Part shown: positions 48,013-59,175 of the stretch, piece after piece
Layout of the letters: every line of letters begins with the position of its first letter
How positions within the stretch are numbered: position 1 is the first letter of the stretch
NCBI GenBank assembly: GCA_020726505.1
Contig: JAHLEZ010000002.1
Coordinates: forward strand, 2,728,001 to 2,792,000
DNA from: Leptodontidium sp. MPI-SDFR-AT-0119
Lineage: Eukaryota > Ascomycota > Leotiomycetes > Helotiales > Leptodontidiaceae
DNA length: 64,000 bases
Direction of reading: 5' to 3'
Translations under genes and position numbers: made by a program
The notes under the pieces: generated by a model
Told to the model about the DNA's origin: nothing
Databases searched by the model: none
The model's input: the letters and a program-made list of their open reading frames with translations, nothing else

Positions 48013-48942
48013 ATGACTTCCAACAACCTCAGCAGCTGCTGTTACACAGGCGTAAAACACGAGGGTGATCCCCGTGGTCGACACGAAACAGTCGCCGATT
48101 TTCAGGCCTATATTATCGAGCCTGAGAAACCCAACGGCTTTGGGATTATATTGTAAATGCATCACCATCACCACTCGTGCCTCAGTTTTATAGCTAACGA
48201 ACTTCTTGCCTCACCGATATCATTGGACACAAGTTCATCAACGCTCAGTTAGTTGCGGATCAATTCGCAACGAACGGGTATGTGCAGCACGAGGATGTAT
48301 GTAGCCTAGAGTGTCTTTCTAACTCGTTCCAGGTACACGGTGATTATGCCGGATCTCTTCTTTGGTGACCCGGTGCCACTCAATGCGGATATGGCAAGCT
48401 TTAATCTTCCTGAGTGGATGCAGGGAAAGCTGCATCCGAAGGGAATCGCACACGTTCCCGAGACAGTGGATCCTATCGTCGCCGCAAGTCTCAAATTGCT
48501 GCGGGAAAAATACAGAGTTCAGGTGGGGGTTTCCTCCATAACCAACTACGTTAAAAGAGGAGGCTAAATATAAGAGCAGGGAATTGCGGCCGTCGGATAT
48601 TGCTTCGGTGCAAAATATGCAGTGCGTGCTCTAGGATTCGGCGGTGTCGATGCAGCCTACATTGCTCATCCAGCCATGATTACACCTGAGGAGTTGAGTG
48701 CGGTGAAAGGCCCTCTGGCTCTGGCAGCTGCTGAGTCGGATAACATTTTCCCGACTCCGCTTAGGCATGAGTCCGAGGCGCTGTTGCAGAAGCTGGACAT
48801 TCCGTATCAGATCAATCTGTACTCGGGCGTCAACCACGGATTTGCTATCAGATGCGATCTTAGTGTCAAGCGCCAGAGACTGGCCAAGGAGTCAGCCTTC
48901 CTGTTCGCTCTGCAGTGGTTTGACCAGTATCTCAATAAATAG
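48013..48942 (+). CDS. Dienelactone hydrolase family protein, possibly splice-defective
   Basis: Family features: an N-terminal SSCCYTGVKHEGDPRG segment, TDIIGHKFINAQLVADQF, YTVIMPDLFFGDPVP, the nucleophile elbow GYCFGAKY (Cys), Asp in AESDNIFP and His in GVNHGFAIR, i.e. the Cys-Asp-His triad. Exons by homology: 48013-48152, about 48215-48277, 48333-48522, 48580-48942, total about 250 residues, normal for the family. Introns 2 (48278-48332) and 3 (48523-48579) are GT-AG. Intron 1 has GTAAAT and a CTAAC branch site, but where phase and homology need the acceptor (48213-48214) the bases are AC; the AGs at 48184 and 48193 lead to in-frame stops. Either a non-canonical intron or a broken gene. 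Such enzymes hydrolyse dienelactones or other lactones in aromatic breakdown. An in-frame upstream ATG (47962) is less like the family start. Confidence 0.7.
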
Positions 48943-49523
48943 GCAGTCTCTGGGGGCAAGCAGGAGCATTTGGTTTGGTGTATTGGCTCAATATATAGGC
49001 TTCCATTCTTCAGCTGTACTCCGCAAGCGTGCAGAGGCAGAGGCCGAGAACAAACAAGATTTAAATCATGTTACATCATGTTATTATACCATAAATCGTG
49101 CCTGTAATTGTGTCGAGAGCTCCAGCTTCTATGTGTGCCAGGTACTTGTTTCCTTCGAAGAAGCTTCCTCCATTCACCGAGGGCGAAAAGAACCTGCTTA
49201 ATACTGGGGAGGGGTTATTTGTCTTACGCTACTCGAGTAATGTGTAGGGTTGTGGAGTGCGGGGTGTACTGCTTCGTAAGTTCCATTTGTAAGGTACCAG
49301 CAGCTACTGTGTGTGTCCGGGGTCCGGGCTTCTGGGACCGCGGGGTCGCGGGATCGCGGGTTTACAGGAAATAGGCATTAAGAGAAGCAAATGCCCACCA
49401 AATCTGTAGAATATTGCTCCCATGAGTACAGCAACACCTATCTGCTTGAGCATCCCTTATCACATCATATCACATCGTATCATATCAGATGAACAGTCAC
49501 CAATACACATCAATACACTGAGG
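48943..49523. promoter_or_regulatory. Intergenic region and promoter of the C2H2 regulator
   Basis: No gene seen. Holds a GC-rich cluster of repeated CGCGGG/CGGG words (about 49315-49362) and repeated CATATCA/CGTATCA words (49463-49490). An ATG in frame with the regulator lies at 49422 and would add 34 residues. Confidence 0.35.
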
Positions 49524-51993
49524 ATGGAGGGACTAACCGCTACCTTTCGATTAAATGGACCCGGTCGTCGTCCCAAGTCTTCGACCCGTCGTTGCAGTGT
49601 CTGCTCGAGAGAATTCGCGCGTACTGAGCACCTTGTCCGCCATGAAAGATCTCGTAAGTCCTGGCGCTGCGCGAGGAAAGTGGACATACATGCTCAAGGT
49701 CCTCTAGATCGGGGCGAAAAGCCATTCAGTTGCCACATCTGTGGCATGCACTTCACCCGCAAAGAATTGGTCACTCGGCATGTGGGAAAGCAGCATCAGG
49801 ACCTGTCGCCGGCCTTCGTCGAAGGTATTATCCAATCACCAGTTCCCGGCTTCCAGTGGCCAGACCCACCGAACGCCGATGGCCCTCCTGTGTTTGTTGG
49901 CGAGGGGTACGAAGATTATACAACCAAGTTTTGGGATGGTCTGTTGCCGGACAGCCTGGGCTTTCCAACTCAGACGGCTCAACTGGTATCCAATAGTACT
50001 TTCGATTTCTTCACAGCGAACACGGGAGTGGAGGAGGGGAGGAACTTGGAGGAGGAGCCCACTGCCACAAGTACTGGTGCTGAACATGTCAACATAGGTT
50101 ACGGGCTTGATTTAGGAAATTTTGCCACCTCAGCAACGGACTTGTTTATGCCGAAGGAGGACTTGTTTCTTGACTTTTTCTCGAACGAGTCCGACGATTT
50201 GGACTCGTCATCCTTTGGCAATTTTGAAATATCTTTCGCTAAACGCAAGGAAATGATATCCGAACTGGACGAGGTACGTCAACTGCCCTTAATTGCCACC
50301 GTCTCAAGCTGAAATGTCATGCTGCCTAGAGTACACTTCATTCAGAAGTCAGCCTTCTAGGCCGTCTTCAGCTGGAACGCTACATCATTGCATTCTTTGA
50401 TTCGATGCTACCGATTCTACCATTTGTACATATTCCAACTTGGCGTGCAGAGGACACTGCTCCCTACGTTCTGCTTGCTATGGCCTCATCTGGCGCTATC
50501 TACTGTAAGAACCACCTTCATGGCGATAGACTACATCAAGCCGCGCGCGTGACAACTCTGAAGCAGGTATGTTAAAGCTGTAAACCCTATCCCGATTTCG
50601 CATCTCACTCCCTACTTAGGCCAGAATATTTTTGTCACAGGGTAGCAGTAGTATTTGTGGCGACTCGGTACTCCAGGCTCTATTTCTTATCGTATCATAT
50701 GGTGCATGGAGCGGCAAGAGCAACATGGTGCAAGACGCATTGCTCCTTCAATCAATGCTTGTTGAGGTATGTCAAAGCGCTTTACGTCGACAGGATGGTT
50801 GATAAACTTCCAAGTAGGTATTTCGGTGTAGTCAACGACAACGGAGTTCCCCAAGCATGGATGACCTTAGCAGGCCGTCAGTATCATGGAAGAATTGGAT
50901 CAAAGCGGAGACTGCAGTCCGGTGAGTCCTGGCCAGTACAAGCATATTCGTGTTTCTGACATTCGGCCAGAACACGATATACCGTATTTCAATTTCTCAA
51001 TATGCTCTCTTGGACAATGGATATTCCGCCAGCCATCGTTATCTCGGAGATCAACGAACCACTCCCGTCAAGCGAATTAGAATGGAAGGCTGCCGGGAGT
51101 CAAGAGTGGCTCAGGGTCTACAAGCAACAAGCACCACGAGTGTCCCTTACAGCCACCCTCGATGCGTTGCTTTCTCCCGACAGCTCCTGGACACCACCAA
51201 GGAACACATTTGCAAGTCTCGTTATCATTCACGCCCTTCTGCAGCGAATATGGCACCTGCGGCAAGACCGATGGAATAATTGCAACTCGATCGAGTTCCC
51301 CATACTCTCGTACGCGCTCGACAAGCTGGAGCTTGCTTCTATGCCAAAGGCAGAATCAGTATTATCCCTCCACAGCGAAGGAGCGTCTCAAGCTTATAGC
51401 CTGAATGCACTTGTCCGGTTGGCCAGGGTGTACCTGTGCTCGGACATCGAACACCTCCGCCTCGCGTTTAGTACTGTTGACGAAAACACACCCTTGTCTG
51501 GCACTTCGGATCTCATTGATCGCTCACCGGCCAGCACAAGAGCCGCATCTACTGCCGCGGATGCGTTACAGATTGTGTTGAAATTCGGATGCAGATGCAC
51601 ATCAAACAGCGGCTGTGGAAGTTTATCTTACTTTTTCTCATCCCTACAATGTGGTAAGCATGCTCGCCTTGCTTACCAAGCAATCTACCTTCCAGCACTC
51701 ATGGCGGTTAGTACAAACTAATCGTACCTACAGCTTTCTATTTAAGGAGGTGGTTGCGCACTCTGGAATCAGCACTTCATAGTGGATGGACTGAGGACGA
51801 AAAGCGAGTAGTAGCATCGATCGAATATACCATGTGCGAAATTGACCTCCCCAAGAGCATACAGCGACAACCTTTAAGTATTAAAGTTGCCTATACCTCG
51901 ACAATTGCGTTCGAGGGGGTGGGCACTTGGGGTGCGATCCAGAATTTGTCAAATTACATCAAAAAGTACACGACGGCCGAGGTGACCGAGTGA
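49524..51993 (+). CDS. C2H2 zinc-finger transcription factor with fungal-specific regulatory domain
   Basis: Phase-consistent model: 49524-49653, 49708-50273, 50372-50566, 50641-50766, 50818-50921, 50971-51653, 51734-51993, giving 687 residues. Two C2H2 fingers lie near the N-terminus: CSVCSREFARTEHLVRH and CHICGMHFTRKELVTRH, joined by a HRGEKPF linker that intron 1 (54 bp) restores. A Fungal_trans-type domain follows from exon 3 (LERYIIAFFDSML, TAPYVLLAMASSGA, SWKNWIKAETAVR, LNMLSWTMDIPPAI). The start could be 49422 instead. The last intron (51654-51733) is the least certain: a second donor at 51709 also exists. A nuclear regulator; its place inside the cluster suggests pathway-specific control. 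Converges with the FAD monooxygenase gene 165 bp away. Confidence 0.78.
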
Positions 51994-52157
51994 GCAAAGT
52001 CGATGAAAATCGGAAAGATGGATTCGGCGCTTGGATGCGGCTTACTTCACCACATTGCAGTACAGCTAGTTATTTACAAGCAAAAACATGCTACAATTCT
52101 TATCCGCTGTAAGAGTTCCCTCCGTACACACCAGAGGCATGCTTCGTCCTGACCACC

Positions 52158-53712
52158 TTACTGTCTTGCCTTGTCTGCGTCGACCTTCTCCTTCTTGGCC
52201 ACTACTGCTCGCATATCCGACCTCCACGAGGCCATGTACGGCGAAAAGAATTCCTTCATCACCTCAGGCGTCGGATTTTGCAGCGTACGCACCATCCAGT
52301 CATCATCAGCGTACTCCGGGCTCTGCTGGAGACGCAGCTTGTTTGCCTTACTTGTCGGGTCGACGAACATTTGAAACACTCTGCGACGCTCATGAGAGTA
52401 CGCCTCAAGAATAGAGATTGGTTTTTTGTCGTGGAAGATCATCTGGAGCGTTTCTGCCAGGGCTTCGGCGTCGAGTAAACCAGTGCACAGACCGAGGGCT
52501 CCCATGGGCTAGGCAGACAGCTTCAGCAGATGCACTATTGGTACTGGGAAATGATGCAGGCTAGGTTTGCAGATTGGAATGCTCCCTCGCACAGCATGGC
52601 TGGCATTCAAGAAAAAGGAAAGAGGTGTTGGGGGAACATACATTGTTCAGGTGCGCCGCGTCTCCAATTAGCACACACCGGCCCACTGCCATCTTGTTTG
52701 CCAACCGCTGATGGATTTTGTAGGCTGCTTTGTGTGTCACCTCATATTTCAAGGGCCGTTTCCCCACCATGTGCCTCTCGATCATGTTCGCCAGGTACTT
52801 TTCAGACAGCAGAACCTCGACCGGACTCTGATCTAGAGGATCTATCGCCATACAGAAGCGCCATATTGATGACTTTCCTTGAACGGGCCGCTCGAGTGGA
52901 ATCATTGTCGCCCACCAAATAGGATCCACGACATGATGTGGTAGTACTTTGGGCAGCTCCTCCTCGATCGCATAATTAACATCCACAGCAATCAGCCGCT
53001 CCGGCCAGGTGTGACCCTGCAAGGAGATGCCGAGCAGGCTACGCGTCGCTGACTTGCCACCATCGGCGCCAACGAGAATGTTGCCTGTCAGGTCGCGTGT
53101 TACTCCAGTCTTCATGTCGCGGATAGTAGCCGTCACTGCATCACCATTGCCTAGTTGATCGATTCCGCAAATCTCGGCACCGAAATGGAACGCAACACGA
53201 TTTTGGCCGAGGGCAATGATCTGCTCTTCAAGTAGCTCACATAGCTTCGTCTGTGGGAATAGCAGCATGCCCAACTCAGGATGTTCTTCGGTGCCCGCGA
53301 AAGGTATCGCACAGAGGAGTCGTCCGAAAGTCTTTCCTCCTTTACCGTCATCTACCGCGGGAGCCCGCCAACCGAGTGCCTCTGCGACATGGCCTCGTTT
53401 TGCTGCAAGATGCAGAAGTCCGGCATCCTTGAGGGCAAACACCCCGCCGCCGTAGTAGCCTGCTGCTCGATGCTCCTTGCTGATTCCATCGAAGCGCTCG
53501 ACCACGTCAACGTGGATGCCTTGCTTGGCAAGCAAGTACGTCAGAAATAAACCAACTGGCCCCGCGCCGATGACAATGACTTTGTGTGCTGATGGCGCTG
53601 CTCCATTGATCAGCTCTGGAATGCCATCGGTGAGGGAATGTGTTGACTTTGACTTTGTTAGGGTGTGCTCTGCCAAGGTAGCAGCGAAAGGTGGTATGGA
53701 AACCGTGGTCAT
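52158..53712 (-). CDS. Group A FAD-dependent aromatic monooxygenase
   Basis: Two exons, 53712-52642 and 52508-52158, 473 residues; intron of 133 bp (GTATGT to TAG) between GDAAHLNN and PMGALGLCTG. Rossmann FAD motif VIGAGPVGLFLTYLLA near residue 45, the DG motif GNILVGADGGKSATR, and the GD motif GRCVLIGDAAHLNN. This order is diagnostic of the para-hydroxybenzoate hydroxylase fold (NAD(P)H-dependent ring hydroxylation). The HLNNPMGALG segment is closest to MhpA-type 3-hydroxyphenylpropionate and related phenolic hydroxylases. No thioredoxin-like C-terminal domain, so not the phenol 2-monooxygenase type. A GTG 51 bases upstream keeps the frame open, but the first ATG is at 53712. Likely hydroxylates the aromatic acid before decarboxylation or ring opening. 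Confidence 0.85.
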
Positions 53713-54734
53713 GGTTGTTTTGACTTTCTTGTTGAAGATAGAAAATATTGGCGATCTTACCACTGGCGATCAGAGAGGTGGATGCTACCATGATTTCAAG
53801 CGAATCCTTTTAAGGTAGGTTGTTCGTCAATGAGGTAGCGTAGAGTCTCTTTCCCCAGTTCTCCGCTTCCCCAGTTTCAAATTAGTCCAAGACCATGACA
53901 TTGATTTCTACTTACAGTCTAAGACTCCTCAGTGGGGTACTCTATAGTATGGGGTACTAAATGGGGTACGGGGTAAGAGGTAAGGAATATGGTCCGAACC
54001 TAAATTAGGAGAAATCGGTCATACTATTCCCCTCCACCCCCCTCCCCCCGACTTGAATGATAAATGTGAACTTTTGCGGGCCAGAGGCCTGGCACTGAGT
54101 TTCTGAATGGTCAGATGCCCTGTCAGAGCTTGAAGCATGAGCTACAATCAGGCCTGTTGTAAAGGCAATGGTGACTATAGCAGGTTCGAGAGCCTGTTCG
54201 AGGCCGGGAATCGACGAATTTATTGGATAAACACTCCTAGAAGATACCCACACGAAGTCCAGTTTTCTTCGCATTCAACATTCAGGCCAGAAGGGGGGGA
54301 TAATGGCTAAGAAATTACCTTTTGGGGGGGGGGGGGGGGGGGGGGGTAGACGCGTATCACCAGGCCACTATATCTAACTTAAACAAGTAAATTGGGGTCC
54401 CCCCGAGAGATCCGATTTCTCGAAGTAAATTATCACTTATAGGATATCGTGTTTAGAATATGAGAACAAACAGCCTGTACTTAAGCCATTGATTGTATCA
54501 AGGAAAACTAGAAACAACACTATTTCAGCCACTATTTCAGCCACCTTTTCCTGTCTAAGCACTTCGACTTCTCAACTTTCTCCACCCCTCTCTCAGATCT
54601 AGCCACGCCACGGACATTATTGTCGTCTAAACAGTTTTGTAAGTCTGCTTCCTCACGACCTGAGCTGTAGCCCTGATCATTTGCCTTATCCCTTCACAGT
54701 TGAAAGTTACTAATATATATATGATGTTAGAACT
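53713..54734. promoter_or_regulatory. Divergent promoter region between the monooxygenase and the TAXI-like gene
   Basis: About 1 kb serving genes in both directions. Contains four GGGGTAC words at 53933-53972, a pyrimidine tract of C runs (54029-54050) and an uninterrupted run of 23 G at 54324-54346. A TATATATATAT tract at 54711-54721 lies just before the plus-strand ATG. A 90-codon open stretch at 54005-54274 (minus) has no family resemblance. Confidence 0.45.
54324..54346 (+). repeat. Poly-G run (23 G)
   Basis: Homopolymer in the divergent promoter; length is likely variable between isolates or reads. Could form a G-quadruplex or be nucleosome-free. No function can be shown. Confidence 0.9.
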
Positions 54735-55778
54735 ATGGGTGAACCTGGGAACAAAGTCCTCACGAGAGGTCCCACGATCTCGCGCTCCGTCAACCTAACC
54801 TTTCAAGGAGACTGGGGCCAAGCGAACTTCCACCGCATCCTATGTTGGTTGACGCAGGAACTCTGTGATCGTTGCGGGCCACGTAGCCGCACCTCAATCC
54901 TCAGTATGCGAGGTGGTGGTAGCGAGGGTGTGCAGCTCGTCAACGACGGGGAAGCACACCTCGCCTTGGGCACCCCAGTGGCTCTGATGGGTGGCGCCAC
55001 AACTGGTGAGGCGATCTTCGGTGGAGAGAAGTTCCCTTCTCTGCGCGCTCTCGCCGTGTTGCCGCAGGACGATCGTATGGTTCTGGGTATCGATCCTAAA
55101 TTCGGCTGTCGGACATTCGCCGATATTCGAGAGAAGAAGCCGCCCCTCAAGCTTGTCATAGGACCCGATACACCTGACGCGCCGACGGCATGGGTGTCAA
55201 ACCGCTACCTCGAGGCGCACGGCATCACTCCAGACCTCATTCGCTCGTGGGGCGGCGAAATCATCGACACCTTTTGGCGGCCCGACCAGTGCATGATTCC
55301 AGCACAGGACCCCAATAGTGATATCACGGCTGTTATCCATGAAGCTATCATGACACCTTGGTGGACACTATTGGTTGACGGGCCACGCAAGTTCATCCCT
55401 ATTCCTGCGGAGCCGGAAGCGCTAGAGAAGTTACGCAAGACGACTCTACTGCCACCCTCGAGCCTACCGGCTGGCTACTGGGATTCACTGAAGGAAGAGC
55501 TGCCAGCCTTGGAGTTCAACGACTTCCTACTCTTCTGTCGGGAAGACTTGCCGGATGATATTGCATATTTACTGACGTGGTGTCTGGTCGAGACAAAGGC
55601 AATGATCGAAAGCCAGTACCACCATATCAATCCGAACAAAACCCCCCTGGGCTATCCCTTTGACCCTTTCAAAATGGCCCAGACGTCTCTTCCCTTGCAT
55701 CCAGCAGCACGTCGATATTACGAAGAGAAAGGATATCTGAAGCCTGGCAGAGATGAAGAAGTGGTTGCGACAAAGTGA
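54735..55778 (+). CDS. TAXI/TRAP-type solute-binding-protein-like protein, intronless and without signal peptide
   Basis: 347 residues in one exon starting at a true ATG. Family cues: a SVNLTFQGDWGQANF start equivalent to the glycine-rich first strand of TAXI receptors, MRGGGSEGVQLVNDGEAHLALG (the motif reporting inducer-binding lobe 1), LRALAVLPQDDRMVLGID, and a second lobe VIGPDTPDAPTAWVSNRYL, GGEIID. Bacterial TAXI proteins are secreted receptors of TRAP transporters; this one has no leader and no DctM/DctQ-like partner nearby, so an intracellular enzymatic or ligand-binding role is more likely. It shares the general fold of the decarboxylase at 45806-46918. Absence of introns among intron-bearing neighbours allows a bacterial origin, but codon use looks like the neighbours. 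Function unknown. Confidence 0.7.
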   Translation: MGEPGNKVLTRGPTISRSVNLTFQGDWGQANFHRILCWLTQELCDRCGPRSRTSILSMRGGGSEGVQLVNDGEAHLALGTPVALMGGATTGEAIFGGEKFPSLRALAVLPQDDRMVLGIDPKFGCRTFADIREKKPPLKLVIGPDTPDAPTAWVSNRYLEAHGITPDLIRSWGGEIIDTFWRPDQCMIPAQDPNSDITAVIHEAIMTPWWTLLVDGPRKFIPIPAEPEALEKLRKTTLLPPSSLPAGYWDSLKEELPALEFNDFLLFCREDLPDDIAYLLTWCLVETKAMIESQYHHINPNKTPLGYPFDPFKMAQTSLPLHPAARRYYEEKGYLKPGRDEEVVATK

Positions 55779-56354
55779 TGATCAGTTCGTAAAGTCTCTA
55801 CTGCTATTCGGTGTGTTTGTTTTTGGGGTCCGAGTAGTCGCCTGTTGGTTAGATCATCTGAAATGTGAAACTATTTCACTGACTTTGGATACTATTACCT
55901 TCTATTGGCTTCATAATCTTGAATTGGTGACTATTCTAGTGCTTTTTAATGCTATTGCCTCTTTTGACCCATCATCAGAGACTCATGCCATCACCGCTTG
56001 CCATATTGAATAATCTTATCCACGTGATCCCCAACTTCCCAGCTTCTACCACGACATAAGTAGTCAACCCAAAGAGCGCTAGGCGCTGTAGTAGCAGAGG
56101 GACTAGACATGATGCACGATGCACCAGTAGGGTTGGAAAAGAAGCATGTGGGGGAAAATAGCCTGAGTAGTTGTAGTTAACTATAGGCCTTGTGGTGGGA
56201 ATATTGTAATGTTTATGGAGGATGTGCCTTAAGCGTGTATCATTCAATTGCCTGTAGCATTCGTTGTACAAGGACGCATAATGAGGGTATGGACTATATC
56301 CTTTTACTCTGCTTAGAATATACTGCTCTGGTGAAATAATCGAAGGACGGTATA
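55779..56354. other. Intergenic between convergent genes; no supported gene
   Basis: Tail-to-tail spacer of 576 bases. AT-rich stretches follow both stop codons. An open stretch at 55753-56013 (+) overlaps the preceding gene and looks like chance. Confidence 0.5.
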
Positions 56355-58556
56355 TCATACGGCATACCCTGTTTCGAAAAGGAGATCATCAAAGACAAAG
56401 GCATCTAGCTCCATCTCAGCGTTGATGTCAAGATCTCCCTCTGGCGCTGGCATACCGGGTGTCGGTGATTTCCCCGTAGCCTGTCGATCCTTCGAACTCT
56501 GCCTAGAACTTGGCCCATTTCTCCTTACTTGTTGCCCTTGTCTGTGGCTTTGGCTCGATTTATCGAGAACCCTACTTAGCATCGCAGTGTATCGAGACGC
56601 CAAGCAGTTCGATTTGGCGGCATCCTTGAGAAACTCCATACCGCATTCTATTGATTTTTGGTCTTGTGGGTTACCGAGTAATGCCAACGCAGATCTGTCC
56701 ATGGTTTGAATGTGAAGAAGCACCCCAATTGAGGTGAACATATCTGAATATATGTAAGCAGCTGTTTCGCTCGATGCCTACGAAACCGCCTTACAATATA
56801 GGTTGTACCAAGAGGAGTTGAGTAAGCCACGATGGTACAGATCACAGATCATCCGCACCGTTTGCTGAGCAGCGAGCATGCACGTCTGTGCGCCTGCGAT
56901 TGCAATTGCGCGGTAAAAGTCGTCCTCGATAGGCTGCCGGCTAACCATTAAGAGGAGTGGCCGCTGTATCAAAATACGGATTTGCAGATATCTAGCAAAT
57001 GTCAGCGTTGGATCATATCCTTGAATCTCAACACGACTTACCTGATGTGAAGTACATTTCGTTGACGTTGAACTATATCTCCGTCTGTAATAACGGATTC
57101 CTGGGAAAGATGTGCGGGTGCCTCTCTCCACCAAGACTGAAGGTGACCGTCATGGAGTATGACATTGCTGAGGATATTGGATTCCTCAGTCTTTGAAAGC
57201 GCCATGCCCGAATCGGTTGGCTGAGGGAACCTCCGTTTATTGTTGTACAGGCTTTTTAGAACGCTCTCAATAACCCTGGAGAGCTTGATTGTGTGCACGA
57301 AGAATGCTGTGATGCTTGGGCGGCCGGTAGGTTGCCGGGAGATTGTTGTTTGGTTATTGATATATTGATCATCCACAGCCAAGGGCAACGGCACAGCCTC
57401 GGCATCACTTGCTTGAATTGATGGCGGCCTTCCGAACTTCATGCTCACAGTTTGATCAATTATGAAGCATCCCCACCAAACCCTTTTTCTCATTTCTCTA
57501 ACTACGGTTGGGAGAGGCAAATCTTTTGGATCCAACTGTAGGCCGATACTGAACGCGGTTCGAATCATCAAGCCAACAAGATTCCAGCATTCGTTGAGCC
57601 TCAAGGTACCTTGAAGGTAGTGACACAATAATAGAAGGGCTTGGACGAATTCCAAGTTTCCCTTCTTGTAGATATGAGACAGGATAATGCACCGCGAGTT
57701 AGCCACGAAACGTGATACGGTATTGGTGAGCTTTTCAACTGGAATTTCGTAGTTGAATTCACATCCTAAAGCGAATATGATGTTGAGAAGTGCATACCAG
57801 GATGGTCTGATTGACGAAACGGACAGATTTATCCAGACATTTTCATAATCCGCTCTAAAAGTGGTTTCATGAACGAAGGGATATAGTGGATGAGCTCGAT
57901 TGAAGTATCTGTCAACCAAGCCATCAGCAAGCTGCCGCTCCGGAAGTCCGTAGGCCGCCTCGAGACCACCAATATCTTGATCGGAGTTGACGAGAAGTTT
58001 TGGGCTCCGTGAAAGGGATGAGTCGCGAAGTTCCATTTCTTGAAAATGTATCCCAGAGGTACTTCGGGATTCGGGCTGCACTTTCGAAACGAATGAGAAT
58101 GACGAAGACTCTCCATAAAAATCTTCAGCTCCGTCAGGGTCGTTCGATGGCAAATCACTCTCAGCGCCGCTTTTTGATTCAGCTCCTGTGTGCGGTATAA
58201 CGATACCATTGTCGAGTGGTTTGAGGTTCTCGCCGCCAAGGTCAGCCAGCTGATTCGAACTCGACGGAGTTAATGATGTTGATGGCGGTGGTCGTCCCGG
58301 TGCCACCGTAGGGTTATCGGGGATAGTTCTACATGGTGTCATTAAGCCTCCAGCAATCCAATTGATCGGTGCAGTATCATGTTGCACCTACATACCTTGT
58401 TGCGTCCAAGGGATATTCACAAGGAAGCCATCGACAACGACAACCCGCGCAGGCGGGTCGCTCACCATCACACCGCTGTTTCCGCTTCTTGCAGCCATTG
58501 CAAGCATGCCGCGCAGGCAACTTCCGTCGCTTCACGTGTCCAGGTCCATCGGCCAT
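56355..58556 (-). CDS. Zn2Cys6 binuclear-cluster transcription factor
   Basis: Four exons: 58556-58396, 58328-57042, 56991-56795, 56743-56355, giving 677 residues. Introns are 67, 50 and 51 bp, all GT-AG and in phase. After the start MADGPGHVKRRK comes the cluster CNGCKKRKQRC then CAGC and a final C (CX2CX6CX5CX2CX6C, with one extra Cys in the last loop). A Ser/Pro/Thr-rich linker follows, then a Fungal_trans domain (LVDRYFNRAHPLYPFVHETTF, SWYALLNIIFALGCEFN, MRKRVWWGCFIIDQ, FGRPPSI). The C-terminus is acidic and hydrophobic (MELDAFVFDDLLFETG), a likely activation region. Divergent from the P450 gene with 619 bp between starts, which suggests direct control. Binds CGG-type triplets in the family; targets here are unknown. 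Confidence 0.88.
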
Positions 58557-59175
58557 GTTATATATGATCGCAACTTGGTGGAGGGGAAGGTGGGGGTGGA
58601 GATACGTTCCGTCAAGGCAGAGATACTGTAGCTGTAGCTGTAACTGGCTCGCAGCAGATACGAGTACGAAGTAGATAGATAGATAGATGATCAAGGTACT
58701 GTAAGGCAGGAGGTAGGGTAGGTTCTGTACAGTACTGTAAAAAAAAAAGGGGGGGGGGGGGTTGCATTCCAGTAGCAGCAGCAGCAGCGGAGTCGCCTCG
58801 GAGGCGATTGCTCATCTTCATCTTCATCCTCATCGTTATCCTCATCATGCTCAGTTCAGTTAATCCGTCCGTCCCGCGGAACGGAACTACACTTTCATTC
58901 AGCTGACCCGGCTGCACACACTGCACTTCGTACCTTGCTCCGCCTACTCCAAATTTCCTCATTGGCTGTACCGACTGGCTGTACCGCTCCGAGGAACGGA
59001 AGATCTGCATTGGGTAACTCTAGTTGTGATATCACCAGATATAAATGCGAGGCTTTAAAAGCGAGGGTAGGCAGGGAGGTAGGTAGTTCACAGTTGACGC
59101 TTATCAATTCAGTCAGACCGATAGACAGACCGACAGACATACAGACGACATAACCACACAGACCATACGAGCACA
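58557..59175. promoter_or_regulatory. Divergent promoter between the Zn2Cys6 regulator and the P450
   Basis: Carries an A10G13 tract (58739-58763), a GATA microsatellite (58674-58690), a GCA repeat (about 58774-58791), a CATCTT/CATCCT tract, two GGCTGTACCG direct repeats (58965-58988) and repeated CAGAC words before the P450 start. A TATAAAT at 59040-59046 lies 130 bases before the P450 ATG. CCG/CGG triplets around 58868-58890 could be Zn2Cys6 sites; this is inference. Confidence 0.5.
59040..59046 (+). promoter_or_regulatory. Candidate TATA box of the P450 gene
   Basis: TATAAAT 130 bases upstream of the ATG, leaving room for a 5' leader of about 100 bases. Confidence 0.4.

Noticed and set aside
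49422..49523. N-terminal extension of the C2H2 regulator
   Set aside because: In frame, but the extra 34 residues (Ile/His-rich repeats) look like leader sequence; 49524 is closer to the zinc fingers. Kept only as an alternative.
53713..53763. Upstream extension of the FAD monooxygenase to 53763
   Set aside because: The codon there is GTG, not used as a start in fungal nuclear genes; the ATG at 53712 is adequate.
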